64,000 bases of DNA, taken from Lactobacillaceae bacterium (GTDB taxonomy: Bacteria > Pseudomonadota > Alphaproteobacteria > RF32 > CAG-239). Below are positions 52,464 to 61,703 of this stretch, piece after piece (positions within the stretch are counted from its first letter, which is position 1; every line of letters starts with the position of its first letter). A program made the translations under genes and the position numbers. Location: assembly GCA_031271345.1 (NCBI GenBank), contig JAISVX010000003.1, forward strand, positions 563,223-627,222, written 5' to 3'. The notes beneath the pieces were generated by a model. That model was not told the origin of the DNA and did not search any database. It saw nothing but the letters and a program-made list of their open reading frames with translations.

Positions 52464-53703
52464 ATCTCAAAGCCTCCACCGGGTCATATCTTGCGGCTCT
52501 GAAAGACGGATACAATGTCGCCATAAATGACAGAAGAACAGAAAAAGACATTACCGCGGCAATTTCCGCAGCGTCCATTTTTGCAGGCAGCTTAGATAAG
52601 AAATACATTTCCGCGGAAAACAAATCCCTTCCGGTTAAATATTCCATAAAGTGCCTGATACTTTCTATATTATCGCAAAACAACACGCCCAAAATTCCGC
52701 CCAAAATTGTTCCCACAACGCCGATTAAAGCACCGTCAATAAAGAATATTCTCATAATCATGCCTTTTGTCGCGCCCATAGTGCGCAATACGGCAATATC
52801 CCTTCCTTTGTCTTTTACCAGCATTATCATGCTCGCGATAATATTAAATGTCGCGACGATTATAATCAAGCTCAGGATTAGAAACATAACGTTTCTTTCA
52901 ACTTCCAAAGTGTTGAAAAATGTTGCGTTCGATTGTTTCCAATCATATATAAACAAACCCGCGCCAAGTCTTTCCATAATTCCGAACTTGGTTTCTTTCA
53001 ATAAATTTTCGTCTTTCAGCGTAACATCGATATTGGTAATGGTTTCTTTCATACCAAAAAATGTTTTAGCTGTTTCCAGCGGCATAAAAATATAACTGCC
53101 GTCATATAGAGACATTCCAAAATCAAAATCTCCGATGATTTTATATGATTTTATTCTTGGGACAGTTCCAAAAGCCGTAACTTTTCCGTCAGGAGAAATT
53201 AATGTTATTTCCTGACCTTCAACCAATCCAAGTTTCCTAGCCATTCTATATCCGACTACAACCACATTGCCGTCATACTCGTCAATATTAACTCTTGCGA
53301 ATGCGTTCTTAAATAAATCTCTGCCAAGTATATCTTCTTTGGATATGCCTCTTACCATTGCGCCTTCTGAGCTTCTGCCGTTGCTGACCAACACCTGCTT
53401 TTCAATCATTGGAACGACTGCCGCGACATTCTCGTCGATTTTTATATTTTTTATCACTTCATCATAATCTTCAATCGGATATCCGACTGAAGATACGATG
53501 CCGATATGACCGTTTATGCCTAAAATCTTTGATAACAACTCGTCTCTAAAACCGTTAAGCACGGACATGACGATAATCAATGTCGCCACGCCTAAAGCTA
53601 TTCCCGTAAATGCAAATCCCGTAATAACAGATATAAAACCCTCTTTTCTCTTTGACCGAAGGTATCTGCTTGCGACAAGTCTTTCAAACTTAGAAAAAAT
53701 CAT
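52456..53703 (-). CDS. lolC: Lipoprotein-releasing permease, LolC/E type
   Basis: A 415-residue membrane protein with one N-terminal and three C-terminal membrane segments around a large periplasmic domain. SKFERLVASRYLRSKRKEGFISVIT is the family N-terminus, and KDKGRDIAVLRTMGATKGMIMRIFFIDG is the conserved cytoplasmic loop. Only one permease is present, so it may act as a homodimer, as in many alphaproteobacteria. The start is ATG 53703, preceded by AAAGGAG; the longer frame to 53769 is non-coding leader. Confidence 0.92.
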   Translation of the reverse strand: MIFSKFERLVASRYLRSKRKEGFISVITGFAFTGIALGVATLIIVMSVLNGFRDELLSKILGINGHIGIVSSVGYPIEDYDEVIKNIKIDENVAAVVPMIEKQVLVSNGRSSEGAMVRGISKEDILGRDLFKNAFARVNIDEYDGNVVVVGYRMARKLGLVEGQEITLISPDGKVTAFGTVPRIKSYKIIGDFDFGMSLYDGSYIFMPLETAKTFFGMKETITNIDVTLKDENLLKETKFGIMERLGAGLFIYDWKQSNATFFNTLEVERNVMFLILSLIIIVATFNIIASMIMLVKDKGRDIAVLRTMGATKGMIMRIFFIDGALIGVVGTILGGILGVLFCDNIESIRHFMEYLTGRDLFSAEMYFLSKLPAKMDAAEIAAVMSFSVLLSFMATLYPSFRAARYDPVEALRYE

Positions 53704-53775
53704 TAATAAAACTCCTTTAACACTTGAATTTATAAGCAATAAAGAATACTTTGGCAATATAAATATCATAAGGAA

Positions 53776-55200
53776 GTGAATAAAAAAGAAACATCAGGCA
53801 TGATAAAAAGAGCGGCGATTTTAGTTTTATTGGTTTTAACCAGCGCGTGCGGGACCTCGCACCGCATGAAAGCCGCTGAAATTAATGCTTATATGGAAAC
53901 CGGCGATTATAAATCCATAATAAAGAAAACAACGGGAACAAGCATTGGCGAAAAAATAAAAACTGACAAACTGGATACGTTAGATTCTTTAAATGCCGGA
54001 AACGCATTATTCTTTACAGAAAAATATAAAACATCAATAAACATTTTTGATAATGCCGACATAAAAATCGACGATTATTTTCGCGAAGCTTTTATAAAAT
54101 CTTCCGCAAGAGAAGCCGCAGCCGCCATAAACAACGCCAGTATATTTGACTACGAGCCGATGGTTATGGACAACATATATTTAAGCTCGTATAAAATCTT
54201 GTCTTATCTTGCTCTTAATGATACGGAGGGCGCAAGGATTGAAGTAAACAAAGCATATACGAAACAGCAGTCGGCAGCGGAATATTTCGGCAAACAGATT
54301 GAAAAAGCAAACAACGACGCTCAAAGCCAGCTCAATGACTTAGATACCAAAAACCAAACATTATGGAATAACAATAAAGACGGCGCCATAAATAAAAATT
54401 TTGCAGACTTAAAAAAATGGAGCGGGTATCAAGATTATATGAACCCGTATACCACCTATTTAAGCGGGTTATATTTTATAATCAGCGGGCAAAACAGAAG
54501 CGATTATGAAAACGCGGCGACTTATATGAAAAGAGTCGCGGGAATGGTTCCCCTTAACAGCTTTGTTATAAAAGATTTGATTCAGGCTGAAAATCTTGCC
54601 AACTTCAAACCTACCGGCAAAGAAAAAAATGTATGGATTATATATGAAAACGGCATGGTTGCCGATTTTGAAGAAATAAGAATAGATATACCGGCATTTC
54701 TCTTTTCAAACAATTTATCTTTTATCAGCTTTTCCATGCCAAAACCAAAATTGCGCTCTCAAGCATTTCAAAACATAATAATAAATTCTGACGGCAGCCC
54801 AGGCATAAAAACGGAGATTCTTGCCGATGTTGACAGCATGTTTATAGCCGAATATAACCGCAAATTGCCAGCCCTTATAGGCAGAGCCGCGGCGCAAGCC
54901 ATTACAAAAGCAATTATGCAGTATACCGCGTATAACAATGACGAAACCGGGTTAGCGGGGCTTGCCGCAACTATCTACAACCTCTCGACATCTCCCGCGG
55001 ATATTAGGAGCTGGCATACGCTGCCTAAAAATGTGCAGATAGCGAAAATAAAAAACAATAAATCCGACACCTTAAACATCTATACAAGCGAGATGGTGTT
55101 CTTGGAACAAATAAAAGTGCAGCCTGATAGAAATACTATTGTCTATATAAGAATCCCGAGTATAATGTCTAAACCTGTTATTTCTGTAATAACGTTGTAA
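53776..55200 (+). CDS. Lipoprotein of the COG3014-like group
   Basis: A 474-residue lipoprotein. The signal ends in LTSACG, with the lipid Cys near residue 25. Helical, TPR-like segments fill residues 45-280, and a beta-rich C-terminal part has WIIYENGMVADFEEIRIDIPAF. I link it to COG3014-type lipoproteins because of the pattern and because an LpoB-like and a CsgG-like gene follow. A GTG at 53776, next to AAGGA, is the start given; ATG 53800 is possible. Divergent from lolC across 72 bases. Confidence 0.6.
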   Translation: MNKKETSGMIKRAAILVLLVLTSACGTSHRMKAAEINAYMETGDYKSIIKKTTGTSIGEKIKTDKLDTLDSLNAGNALFFTEKYKTSINIFDNADIKIDDYFREAFIKSSAREAAAAINNASIFDYEPMVMDNIYLSSYKILSYLALNDTEGARIEVNKAYTKQQSAAEYFGKQIEKANNDAQSQLNDLDTKNQTLWNNNKDGAINKNFADLKKWSGYQDYMNPYTTYLSGLYFIISGQNRSDYENAATYMKRVAGMVPLNSFVIKDLIQAENLANFKPTGKEKNVWIIYENGMVADFEEIRIDIPAFLFSNNLSFISFSMPKPKLRSQAFQNIIINSDGSPGIKTEILADVDSMFIAEYNRKLPALIGRAAAQAITKAIMQYTAYNNDETGLAGLAATIYNLSTSPADIRSWHTLPKNVQIAKIKNNKSDTLNIYTSEMVFLEQIKVQPDRNTIVYIRIPSIMSKPVISVITL

Positions 55201-55215
55201 ACAAGGAGAATTAAC

Positions 55216-55839
55216 GTGAAGAACATAGTTAAAATATTTGCCGCAGCCGCCGTTTTGGCGGGATGCGCAAGTACAAAAGTAATTGATACCAATGACCAGT
55301 CGCAGGTCGAAGGGATGAGTCATGTAATGCAGTTAGAATTCCGCGACTGGGAAAGAGCCGCTGATGAAGCCGTGGCAGACATGCTTTCTTCAGGCGCCGT
55401 TAATAATCCTAATGGCGGCAGATATGTTTTGGTCGTATCAAGAATCACCAACAATACAATGCAAAGACTTGATACCGATGAGCTGGTTAAAAAAATCAGG
55501 ACACAACTGCTCAGAAGCGGAAAAGTAGTGGTAACAACAGCTGTAGGTTTGGATGGCGGCGAAGACCCAATGGTTATCGCGGCAAGACAACTGCGCGATT
55601 CTACCGAAGTCAACCAGGCGAACGTGGCGAAAAAAGGAACGATTGTTGCTCCAGATTTAAGCTTGTCTGGCAAATTAATCCAAAAAAACTTAAAGCTTGA
55701 TAAAAGTTTTCTTAGCAGCAGCAAAGAAAGAGTCGAATACTACATACAGCTTTCTTTGACAGACCTTAACACAGGACTTGCTTTATGGGAGAATGAAACT
55801 CCGATAATCAAAGAAGGCAAGAAAGCTCCAACTTGGTAA
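55216..55839 (+). CDS. LpoB-like lipoprotein
   Basis: A 207-residue lipoprotein (AAAVLAGC, Cys near 17). The body resembles LpoB, the outer-membrane activator of class A PBPs: YVLVVSRITNNTMQRLDTDELVKKIRTQLLRSGKVVVTTA and the C-terminal VEYYIQLSLTDLNTGLALWENE match the family layout. Starts at GTG 55216 after AGGAG. A PBP1B partner is not seen; PBP1A is encoded at 12445. It lies between the COG3014-like and CsgG-like genes. Confidence 0.75.
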   Translation: MKNIVKIFAAAAVLAGCASTKVIDTNDQSQVEGMSHVMQLEFRDWERAADEAVADMLSSGAVNNPNGGRYVLVVSRITNNTMQRLDTDELVKKIRTQLLRSGKVVVTTAVGLDGGEDPMVIAARQLRDSTEVNQANVAKKGTIVAPDLSLSGKLIQKNLKLDKSFLSSSKERVEYYIQLSLTDLNTGLALWENETPIIKEGKKAPTW

Positions 55840-55858
55840 TAATAATGAGGGACAAAAA

Positions 55859-56983
55859 ATGAAAAGTTATAAATATATTTTAACAGCACTTTTATCTTTG
55901 GCTTTTTCTATTACGGCAAATGCCAAAGAAACTAATATTGAAACAACCGGCGTCGGCGACGATTATGACTGGGCGGTTTTAAACGGTCTTGAAAATGCTG
56001 TAAGGCAATCAAACGGCGCATATATCAATCAGACAGCTTCAATTGTAAAAGAACTCCAAAAAGATTTTGTCGATATAAAAATCGAAGATGGAAAAGTTTT
56101 TACAAATGCCGAAACCAATAACCTAAACGGCAATATCTCGACACAAATTAAAACCATAGAAAACCATTATCAAGGCAGGATAAAATCTTATAAGGTTAAG
56201 GGTATGGAAGAGAAAAACAATAAGGTTTATGTAACTCTTGATACTGTTGTCGATGTTGCGGAAAATATGAAAACCGAAGAACCTAAAGTTCCAGAAGTTG
56301 TTCAAACCACAGTAGTTGTCAAAGAGGAATATAAATCTCCCGAGATTGTTCAGAAGCCAGAACATACAATCGCGGTAATGCCGTTTAAAGGTCTTAGAAC
56401 ATACAGCTGCGGCAAAAACAGCATTCCTTTAAGCACTGTAAACCACAATATTGCAGCCAGCTTAAATAAAGGCGTTTCAAGAACTAAATTATTCTCCGTT
56501 TTAAGCAGGGATGATTTATACGAATACAGCAGCGAGATGGAACTCTCCGCGTCTGATTTGGCAAGAAGCAAAGACAAACTTAAACTTGGCAATCTTGCTA
56601 CCGCAGACTATATGATTATCGGCACAATCAACGAGTTTCAAAGCTTTACAAACACAAAGAAAATTGAGCCTACTGGAGAAACCTACTCAAAAAGTTTTGC
56701 AAAAATGGTTGTAAACTATAATCTGGTTGAAACAGCGACAACTGAAATAATATTTACAGATGTTGCTTCAGCATCAATTGATACTGAATCTGAAGCTTTA
56801 TCCTGCGAAAAACTTCTCAGAGAGCTTACTGACAAACTCAGCGCTTCTGTAGTTAATGACACAATGAAAGCGGTTTTTCCAAATTATCAGCCCGCTGAAA
56901 CAAAGAAATCTGAAGATTCTGTAAGCAAAACAATTACAACAACCCAGACAAGGGAAGTTATAAAACTGCCTTACGATAAATAA
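55859..56983 (+). CDS. CsgG/FlgT-like exported protein
   Basis: A 374-residue protein with a signal peptide (about 1-21, cleaved after ANA). The N-terminal part (about 25-125) resembles the FlgT-N/LPP20-like fold (ETTGVGDDYDWAVLNGLENAVRQ). The second part (about 168-345) is CsgG-like, with IAVMPFKGLRTYSCG and ADYMIIGTINEFQSF. There is no lipobox. The pair of domains suggests an outer-membrane assembly role rather than curli export, as no curli genes are near. Last gene of the three-gene run, followed by a terminator. Confidence 0.65.
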   Translation: MKSYKYILTALLSLAFSITANAKETNIETTGVGDDYDWAVLNGLENAVRQSNGAYINQTASIVKELQKDFVDIKIEDGKVFTNAETNNLNGNISTQIKTIENHYQGRIKSYKVKGMEEKNNKVYVTLDTVVDVAENMKTEEPKVPEVVQTTVVVKEEYKSPEIVQKPEHTIAVMPFKGLRTYSCGKNSIPLSTVNHNIAASLNKGVSRTKLFSVLSRDDLYEYSSEMELSASDLARSKDKLKLGNLATADYMIIGTINEFQSFTNTKKIEPTGETYSKSFAKMVVNYNLVETATTEIIFTDVASASIDTESEALSCEKLLRELTDKLSASVVNDTMKAVFPNYQPAETKKSEDSVSKTITTTQTREVIKLPYDK

Positions 56984-57003
56984 AGAAACCTTTGTATTGT
57001 CAA

Positions 57004-57037
57004 ACAGCCTCCGCAAAAACTGCGAGGCTGTTTTTTT
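57004..57037 (+). terminator. Rho-independent terminator
   Basis: ACAGCCT/AGGCTGT outer stem with an inner CGCA/TGCG pair (57004-57030), followed by T7. Confidence 0.88.
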
Positions 57038-57151
57038 CTGTTTGTTTCTGCAAAAATTTTTGACAGAACATATTTTCCGGCGCTATAATAAAACTGCTTT
57101 TTATTATCAATGACCGTATAATTTTTTAACAAAATAATAAATCCTTTTAAC

Positions 57152-57700
57152 ATGAATAAAGCATTTTATTATGAGTATCTGAATCAAGGAGATTTAGACC
57201 TCGCAAGAAACCTGGCTTCAGAGCTTAGTTCAGATTTGAGACTTCCCGTCTACCCCGCCCTCGGTTTATCAAACGGTTCCGTATGCCGCGTCGGCATATA
57301 TTTTGAAGCTGACATCGACTGCGAAGAAAGGGAAAAAGAACTTGAACAGCTCGTGAGCAAAAAAATGACAGGACGTATTTCTACAGGCATACCAAGACCT
57401 GCCGCCGAAAGCTATAACGCGTATCCTCTCACAATATACAACATGAGAATAGAAGACGTCGGCGACACCTGGTATAAACTCAACCAAACCTCGAAAGCAA
57501 ACATCGACTGCAAAGCGTTGTTCTCGAGCTTTTTGTATGAGAAGAACGGAAACGTCGAGGTCGGAGGGACATTTAAGATGAGCGGAGAAGGCACTCAAAG
57601 CCTGCTTGTAAACGAAGCGCGCAAGGCGTATGTGTACAAGCTTCACAAAGAATTTCCGAACAGTAAAGTCCACTTCGAACATCCGAGGTACAACTGGTAG
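57152..57700 (+). CDS. Hypothetical protein
   Basis: A 182-residue soluble protein without a signal peptide, starting MNKAFYYEYLNQGDLDLARNL. It has a mixed alpha/beta look, with a conserved-looking GVGT-free core (LGLSNGSVCRVGIYFEADIDCEEREKELE) and a C-terminal NEARKAYVYKLHKEFPNSKVHFEH stretch. No motif or family recognised. It has its own terminator. Confidence 0.5.
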   Translation: MNKAFYYEYLNQGDLDLARNLASELSSDLRLPVYPALGLSNGSVCRVGIYFEADIDCEEREKELEQLVSKKMTGRISTGIPRPAAESYNAYPLTIYNMRIEDVGDTWYKLNQTSKANIDCKALFSSFLYEKNGNVEVGGTFKMSGEGTQSLLVNEARKAYVYKLHKEFPNSKVHFEHPRYNW

Positions 57701-57720
57701 AAAACGGATTTTCATTTTCA

Positions 57721-57786
57721 AAAGAGAGGGTATCTTAGATACTCTCTTTTTTTTGACATAGACAAACATATTTTTTGTGCCATAAT
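57721..57786 (+). promoter_or_regulatory. Terminator followed directly by a promoter
   Basis: An AAAGAGAG.GTATC/GATAC.TCTCTTT stem with a long T run (57721-57754) ends the upstream gene. TAGACA (57759-57764), a 16-base spacer and CATAAT (57781-57786) then form a promoter for the gene at 57840. Confidence 0.7.
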
Positions 57787-57839
57787 ACCAATATTCAAAA
57801 TTACATGCTTTTATTTTACAAATCAAAAATCCTCAGACA

Positions 57840-58340
57840 ATGGAAAACACAATGCAAGACCTGATTTTCTTCTATGCGGTAGAAAATCTTTCAAAATCTG
57901 TTGGTACAGACAATATCAAACAGGTGATGACAAACGTGGAAGAGTCCCACAACGAAATTTTGGCTTTCTTTGCGGGTAAAAACGCTGACGTTAAGATACA
58001 CAAAGCTGTGTCGATATATACCAGCGGCGGCGAATGCAACCTTGCTGTTCCGATGACGGTCATAACAGGAAAAGACGCGTTTGCCGCAGAAGAATGCCGC
58101 GGCGGCGAAGTCATCTTTAACAAGGAAAAGTATTCTTCTTTCAACCCCCGCCTCTCTCTCGCTGAAAGAGATTTCGCAGATATCGTCGAACAAACTATTG
58201 AAACATGCGATAGACATCAAACCAATTTCTCATCGCAAGTAATTGTTTTCGAGAAAGACGCGGCGGTAAAGATTCTGGTAAAGACTGGAGAAGACGGACA
58301 AAAACTCGTTTTTGACTTTTTGGAAAAACACTTCGACTAG
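57840..58340 (+). CDS. Hypothetical protein
   Basis: A 166-residue acidic soluble protein. The start may be 57840 (MENTMQDL) or the in-frame ATG at 57852; neither has a clear ribosome site. The sequence has alternating strand and helix features (LAVPMTVITGKDAFAAEEC, SQVIVFEKDAAVKILVKTGEDGQKLVFDFLEKHFD) but no known motif. It stands alone between its promoter and the terminator shared with the Mla operon. Confidence 0.5.
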   Translation: MENTMQDLIFFYAVENLSKSVGTDNIKQVMTNVEESHNEILAFFAGKNADVKIHKAVSIYTSGGECNLAVPMTVITGKDAFAAEECRGGEVIFNKEKYSSFNPRLSLAERDFADIVEQTIETCDRHQTNFSSQVIVFEKDAAVKILVKTGEDGQKLVFDFLEKHFD

Positions 58341-58362
58341 CATTTCGGATGCGGATTATTGT

Positions 58363-58393
58363 AAAAAGGGAAGCTTTGAAAGCTTCCCTTTTT
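58363..58393. terminator. Bidirectional terminator
   Basis: A 14-bp stem (58363-58376 with 58380-58393, loop TGA) with A5 and T5 at the ends, between the convergent hypothetical gene and the Mla operon. Confidence 0.92.
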
Positions 58394-58395
58394 CT

Positions 58396-58962
58396 TTATT
58401 TAAGCCTGCCAATCCGCTTTGCTATATCAACAGAGAGTTTGCTGACAAGTTCGCTTTGTTTTTCGACCAATTCATCATAGTTATCTCCTAAAGGAGCTTC
58501 ATATCTGCTTGTTTCGTTTACAACAATTCTTCCATTATTATCAACCACAGTCCACCATGCTTCCAGCAAAACTTTGTCATTGAACCTGCCGTCCAGCTTA
58601 TTAAACTCCACGGAGACAATATAATTAAACGAACGCCTGTTTACGCTTGCGGGCTTTACCATGGCATTTTTCATAACAGACGACATATTAGACGCGATAA
58701 TTCTTTGCAAAGCATTTGAGATTGGCTCAGCCCACCTGTCAAACTCCGCCAAATTAAGCTCGCTGTTATTCTTAATTGTCACAATCTGCGGACGTTCCAA
58801 ATACCCAGGAACAGACACCGTATCAATTCCGACAAGGAGTTTCTTTGTCACAACATCCGCGCCGGCTGGCTCATTAGACGCCAGACTATAAAATCTGTTT
58901 GGTTTGCTTGAAACACACGCCGTAACCAAAACCAACAAAAAACAAATTAAAACTTTTCTCAT
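58396..58962 (-). CDS. ABC-type transport auxiliary lipoprotein (PqiC-like)
   Basis: A 188-residue lipoprotein with the signal LVLVTAC (Cys near residue 16) and the RFYSL start of the ABC_trans_aux domain. Later parts are VSVPGYLERPQIVTIKNNSELNLAEFDRWAEPI and a C-terminal helix. It is the outer-membrane-side partner of MCE lipid transport systems. Starts one base after the MlaD-like stop; last gene of the operon. Confidence 0.85.
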   Translation of the reverse strand: MRKVLICFLLVLVTACVSSKPNRFYSLASNEPAGADVVTKKLLVGIDTVSVPGYLERPQIVTIKNNSELNLAEFDRWAEPISNALQRIIASNMSSVMKNAMVKPASVNRRSFNYIVSVEFNKLDGRFNDKVLLEAWWTVVDNNGRIVVNETSRYEAPLGDNYDELVEKQSELVSKLSVDIAKRIGRLK

Positions 58963-59745
58963 CTAATATCCTCCTTTTCCTCTTAATAATGCCTCGGGAT
59001 GTCTTTCTATATAATCGGCAAAACTTCTCAGCGCCTGCGCCGCTTCTCCGACATCTTTAATTGTTTTATTCAAATTATCAATTGCCGACACCCTATCGGC
59101 ATCAGAGTTATCCGCCAGTCTATTAATACTTTTTACCGCCTCTCCCAACTCGTCTAAAACAACCGGCAGCTTATTGTTTGTATTTGTTATGAGGTTATTA
59201 AAGTTTTCCAACACAGATTTTATCGGCAAATCCTGAAACCCTTTTGACAACTCGCCCATTGGCGATAGAACCGTAGGAATTTCGACAACCTTCCCCACAC
59301 CGCCGCGATATACAATCGGATGGTCGGGCATAATTTCCAACTCAATCATCAACTGCCCGGTCAGAATATTTTGAGATGTGAGCCGTCCTTTTAATCCCCT
59401 GTCGACCATTTGTGTTACAAACCTTTTCTTATTTCCAATTTCACTATGCCCATATTTTTTTAATATCGATTGGTTGATATTGATATAAACAGGAAGCCTA
59501 AAGCTCATATCATCTAAATCCGCGACAATATCTATTTTTGCGATTTTGCCGATTTCCACCCCTCTAAACACAACAGGAGAACCGACCCTCAAACCTTTTA
59601 GGGATTCGCTAAAATAAAGTACGGCGAGGTCTTTATCTTTAACAAAGATTTTATCACCGACAAATATAAACATTACGGCAATAAACAACGCTGCTCCCGA
59701 TAATGCAAAAAAACCTATAAGTTTTTTATTTGGCTGCTTCTTCAT
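58963..59745 (-). CDS. MCE-domain lipid transport protein (MlaD-like)
   Basis: A 260-residue protein with one N-terminal membrane helix (about 10-28) and an MCE domain (about 38-120) carrying LRVGSPVVFRGVEIGKIAKIDI. A helical C-terminal region (about 165-255) is longer than in E. coli MlaD and looks like the tail that forms a helical tunnel in MCE proteins. It overlaps the ATPase gene by 20 bases. Confidence 0.88.
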   Translation of the reverse strand: MKKQPNKKLIGFFALSGAALFIAVMFIFVGDKIFVKDKDLAVLYFSESLKGLRVGSPVVFRGVEIGKIAKIDIVADLDDMSFRLPVYININQSILKKYGHSEIGNKKRFVTQMVDRGLKGRLTSQNILTGQLMIELEIMPDHPIVYRGGVGKVVEIPTVLSPMGELSKGFQDLPIKSVLENFNNLITNTNNKLPVVLDELGEAVKSINRLADNSDADRVSAIDNLNKTIKDVGEAAQALRSFADYIERHPEALLRGKGGY

Positions 59746-60499
59746 TTCCTTTAATTCCTCTGGTTAAAAATCTTAAAACTGTATTATTAGGCGGGCTGCT
59801 CAATAATTCCTTAGGGTTTCCTTTTGCTGTAATCGTTCTGGTTTCATTATCAAGGAAAATAGAGTTTGTGCCGATTGCAAAAATTGACGCAAGCTCATGC
59901 GTAACAACAACAATCGTTGTTCCCAAACTTTTGTTTATTTCAATAATTAAATCATCTAAAAGCTTCGCGCTTACGGGGTCTAAACCAGCCGAAGGCTCAT
60001 CAAAATAAACTATTTTCGGATCAAGCGCCAAAGCTCTTGCAAGACCGGCTCTTTTTTTCATACCGCCGCTTATTTCTGACGGATAAAAATCCTCAAACCC
60101 TGCCAAACCGACCAATGCAAGTTTCAAAGAAACTATTTCGCCAATCTCGTCATCAGAATAATTTGTATACTGCTGCAAAGGCATGGCGACATTTTCCGCT
60201 AAAGTCATAGAGCTAAACAACGCCCCGCTCTGATAAAGAATACCGTTTTTCCGCATTATCTTGTTTTGAACATTTTTATCGGATTTCCAAAAATCCACAT
60301 CTCCGATATATACAACTCCTTTTGTCGGCTCTTTCAGCCCGGTAAGAACGCGGAGAAGCGTGCTTTTGCCGCTGCCGCTGGCACCCATTATGATAAATAT
60401 ATCGCCTTTATTTATGGTAAAATTGACATCTTTCATAAGAACAAAATCGCCGTAAGCAACCGTCAGATTTTCAACTTTTATTTCCGCTGACTTACTCAT
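59726..60499 (-). CDS. Lipid transport ABC ATPase (MlaF-like)
   Basis: A 257-residue ATPase with Walker A MGASGSGKST, signature ISGGMKKRAGLARALA and Walker B IVYFDEPSAGLD. The SGGMKKR form is typical of MCE-system ATPases. It powers movement of phospholipids between the inner membrane and the MCE ring. The start is ATG 60499, overlapping the permease stop by 4 bases; the upstream extension to 60553 lies inside the permease gene. Confidence 0.92.
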   Translation of the reverse strand: MSKSAEIKVENLTVAYGDFVLMKDVNFTINKGDIFIIMGASGSGKSTLLRVLTGLKEPTKGVVYIGDVDFWKSDKNVQNKIMRKNGILYQSGALFSSMTLAENVAMPLQQYTNYSDDEIGEIVSLKLALVGLAGFEDFYPSEISGGMKKRAGLARALALDPKIVYFDEPSAGLDPVSAKLLDDLIIEINKSLGTTIVVVTHELASIFAIGTNSIFLDNETRTITAKGNPKELLSSPPNNTVLRFLTRGIKGNEEAAK

Positions 60500-61617
60500 A
60501 TTCCAAACACCTGACAAAACACCGTTATTACCGCCGTAGCGATTATTATCCACACAATGGAATAAACCACCGCGTTTGTTGTCGCTTTACCAACACTGTC
60601 CGCGTCTTTGCCGCTTTTTATTCCGTAGTAGCATCCGCACAAGGCGATTATGCAGCCGAAGACAAAACCATGAAAAACGCCTATCAGAAAATCTTTCATT
60701 CTCATGGCATCAATGGTTGCATTCCAATATTCCTGAAGAGGCAAATCAAGCATTAATACTCCGACCATGCCGCCGCCTAATATTCCGACAATATCGGAAA
60801 AAACCGTTAAAAGAGGCATCATGAGCATCAGAGCCATAACCCTTGGCAGAAGCAAAAAATCGACAACAGGAATACCCATCGTCCTCATTGCGTCAATCTC
60901 TTCATTGACCTGCATTGTGCCAATTGTAGCGGCATAAGCTGAACCTGTGCGCCCAGCCATTATAATTCCCGTCATCATCGCGCCCATAACCCTAAGCATT
61001 GCTATAGCGACCAAACTTGCGACAAAAATCTGCGCTCCAAAAATTTTTAACTGCATTGCCCCGACAAAACCGAGTATTAAACCAACCATAAAACTTATCA
61101 GCGTCACAATAGGAAACGCCTTATAACCGCAGTCTTCCAAAGCGAATAAAAAATCTATCTTTCTCATTGTTGCCGATGAAACAATAAACCTGCCTATAGA
61201 CTTAAAAGAAGAACTGACAAAATCAATGCCGGACATAAAGGAGTTGAAGATGTTTATAGTCTTCTCTCCGACGCAGATTAAAATATCTGTTTTGTTTTTA
61301 CGATTTGCCGTTTTGTGTTCGGGAACAGAAAACGCAAGATTTAACAATCTTTTCAAGCTTTCCTGAAGATTCGAAGTATCAACATTTATAGATTTATTTT
61401 TTGCGGTTTTTACTATGTCATACAACAAGACAACTAAAACAGTATCCCATCTGCCTAAATTTCTTGTATCAAATTTTATATTTTTTAAAGTTTTATGCCT
61501 AATTTGTTTATAGAGGTCGTCTTTTTGGGCTTTCTTATCAAAAGAAACATAATCTCCAGAGATTTTTATCTCCAGAGTATCGCCACTAATCCAATTATAA
61601 TCCAGTTCAGGACTCAT
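60496..61617 (-). CDS. MlaE-family permease with N-terminal STAS-like domain
   Basis: A 373-residue protein. The first 115 residues form a STAS/MlaB-like domain (LDYNWISGDTLEIKISGDY...), here fused to the permease rather than encoded separately. The MlaE part has about five membrane segments, with ELGRxG-equivalent region AGRTGSAYAATIGTMQVNEEIDAMRTMGI and a C-terminal CGCYYGIKSGKDADSVGKATTNAVV. First gene of a four-gene operon that keeps the outer-membrane lipid asymmetry. Confidence 0.9.
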   Translation of the reverse strand: MSPELDYNWISGDTLEIKISGDYVSFDKKAQKDDLYKQIRHKTLKNIKFDTRNLGRWDTVLVVLLYDIVKTAKNKSINVDTSNLQESLKRLLNLAFSVPEHKTANRKNKTDILICVGEKTINIFNSFMSGIDFVSSSFKSIGRFIVSSATMRKIDFLFALEDCGYKAFPIVTLISFMVGLILGFVGAMQLKIFGAQIFVASLVAIAMLRVMGAMMTGIIMAGRTGSAYAATIGTMQVNEEIDAMRTMGIPVVDFLLLPRVMALMLMMPLLTVFSDIVGILGGGMVGVLMLDLPLQEYWNATIDAMRMKDFLIGVFHGFVFGCIIALCGCYYGIKSGKDADSVGKATTNAVVYSIVWIIIATAVITVFCQVFGI

Positions 61618-61703
61618 GCCTTAATCCCATAAATACTTTAACATAAAGAAAATATAGCAAAAGAACCCCTATATTTCCAGCAAATATTAGCTATAAGTAA
61701 CAT

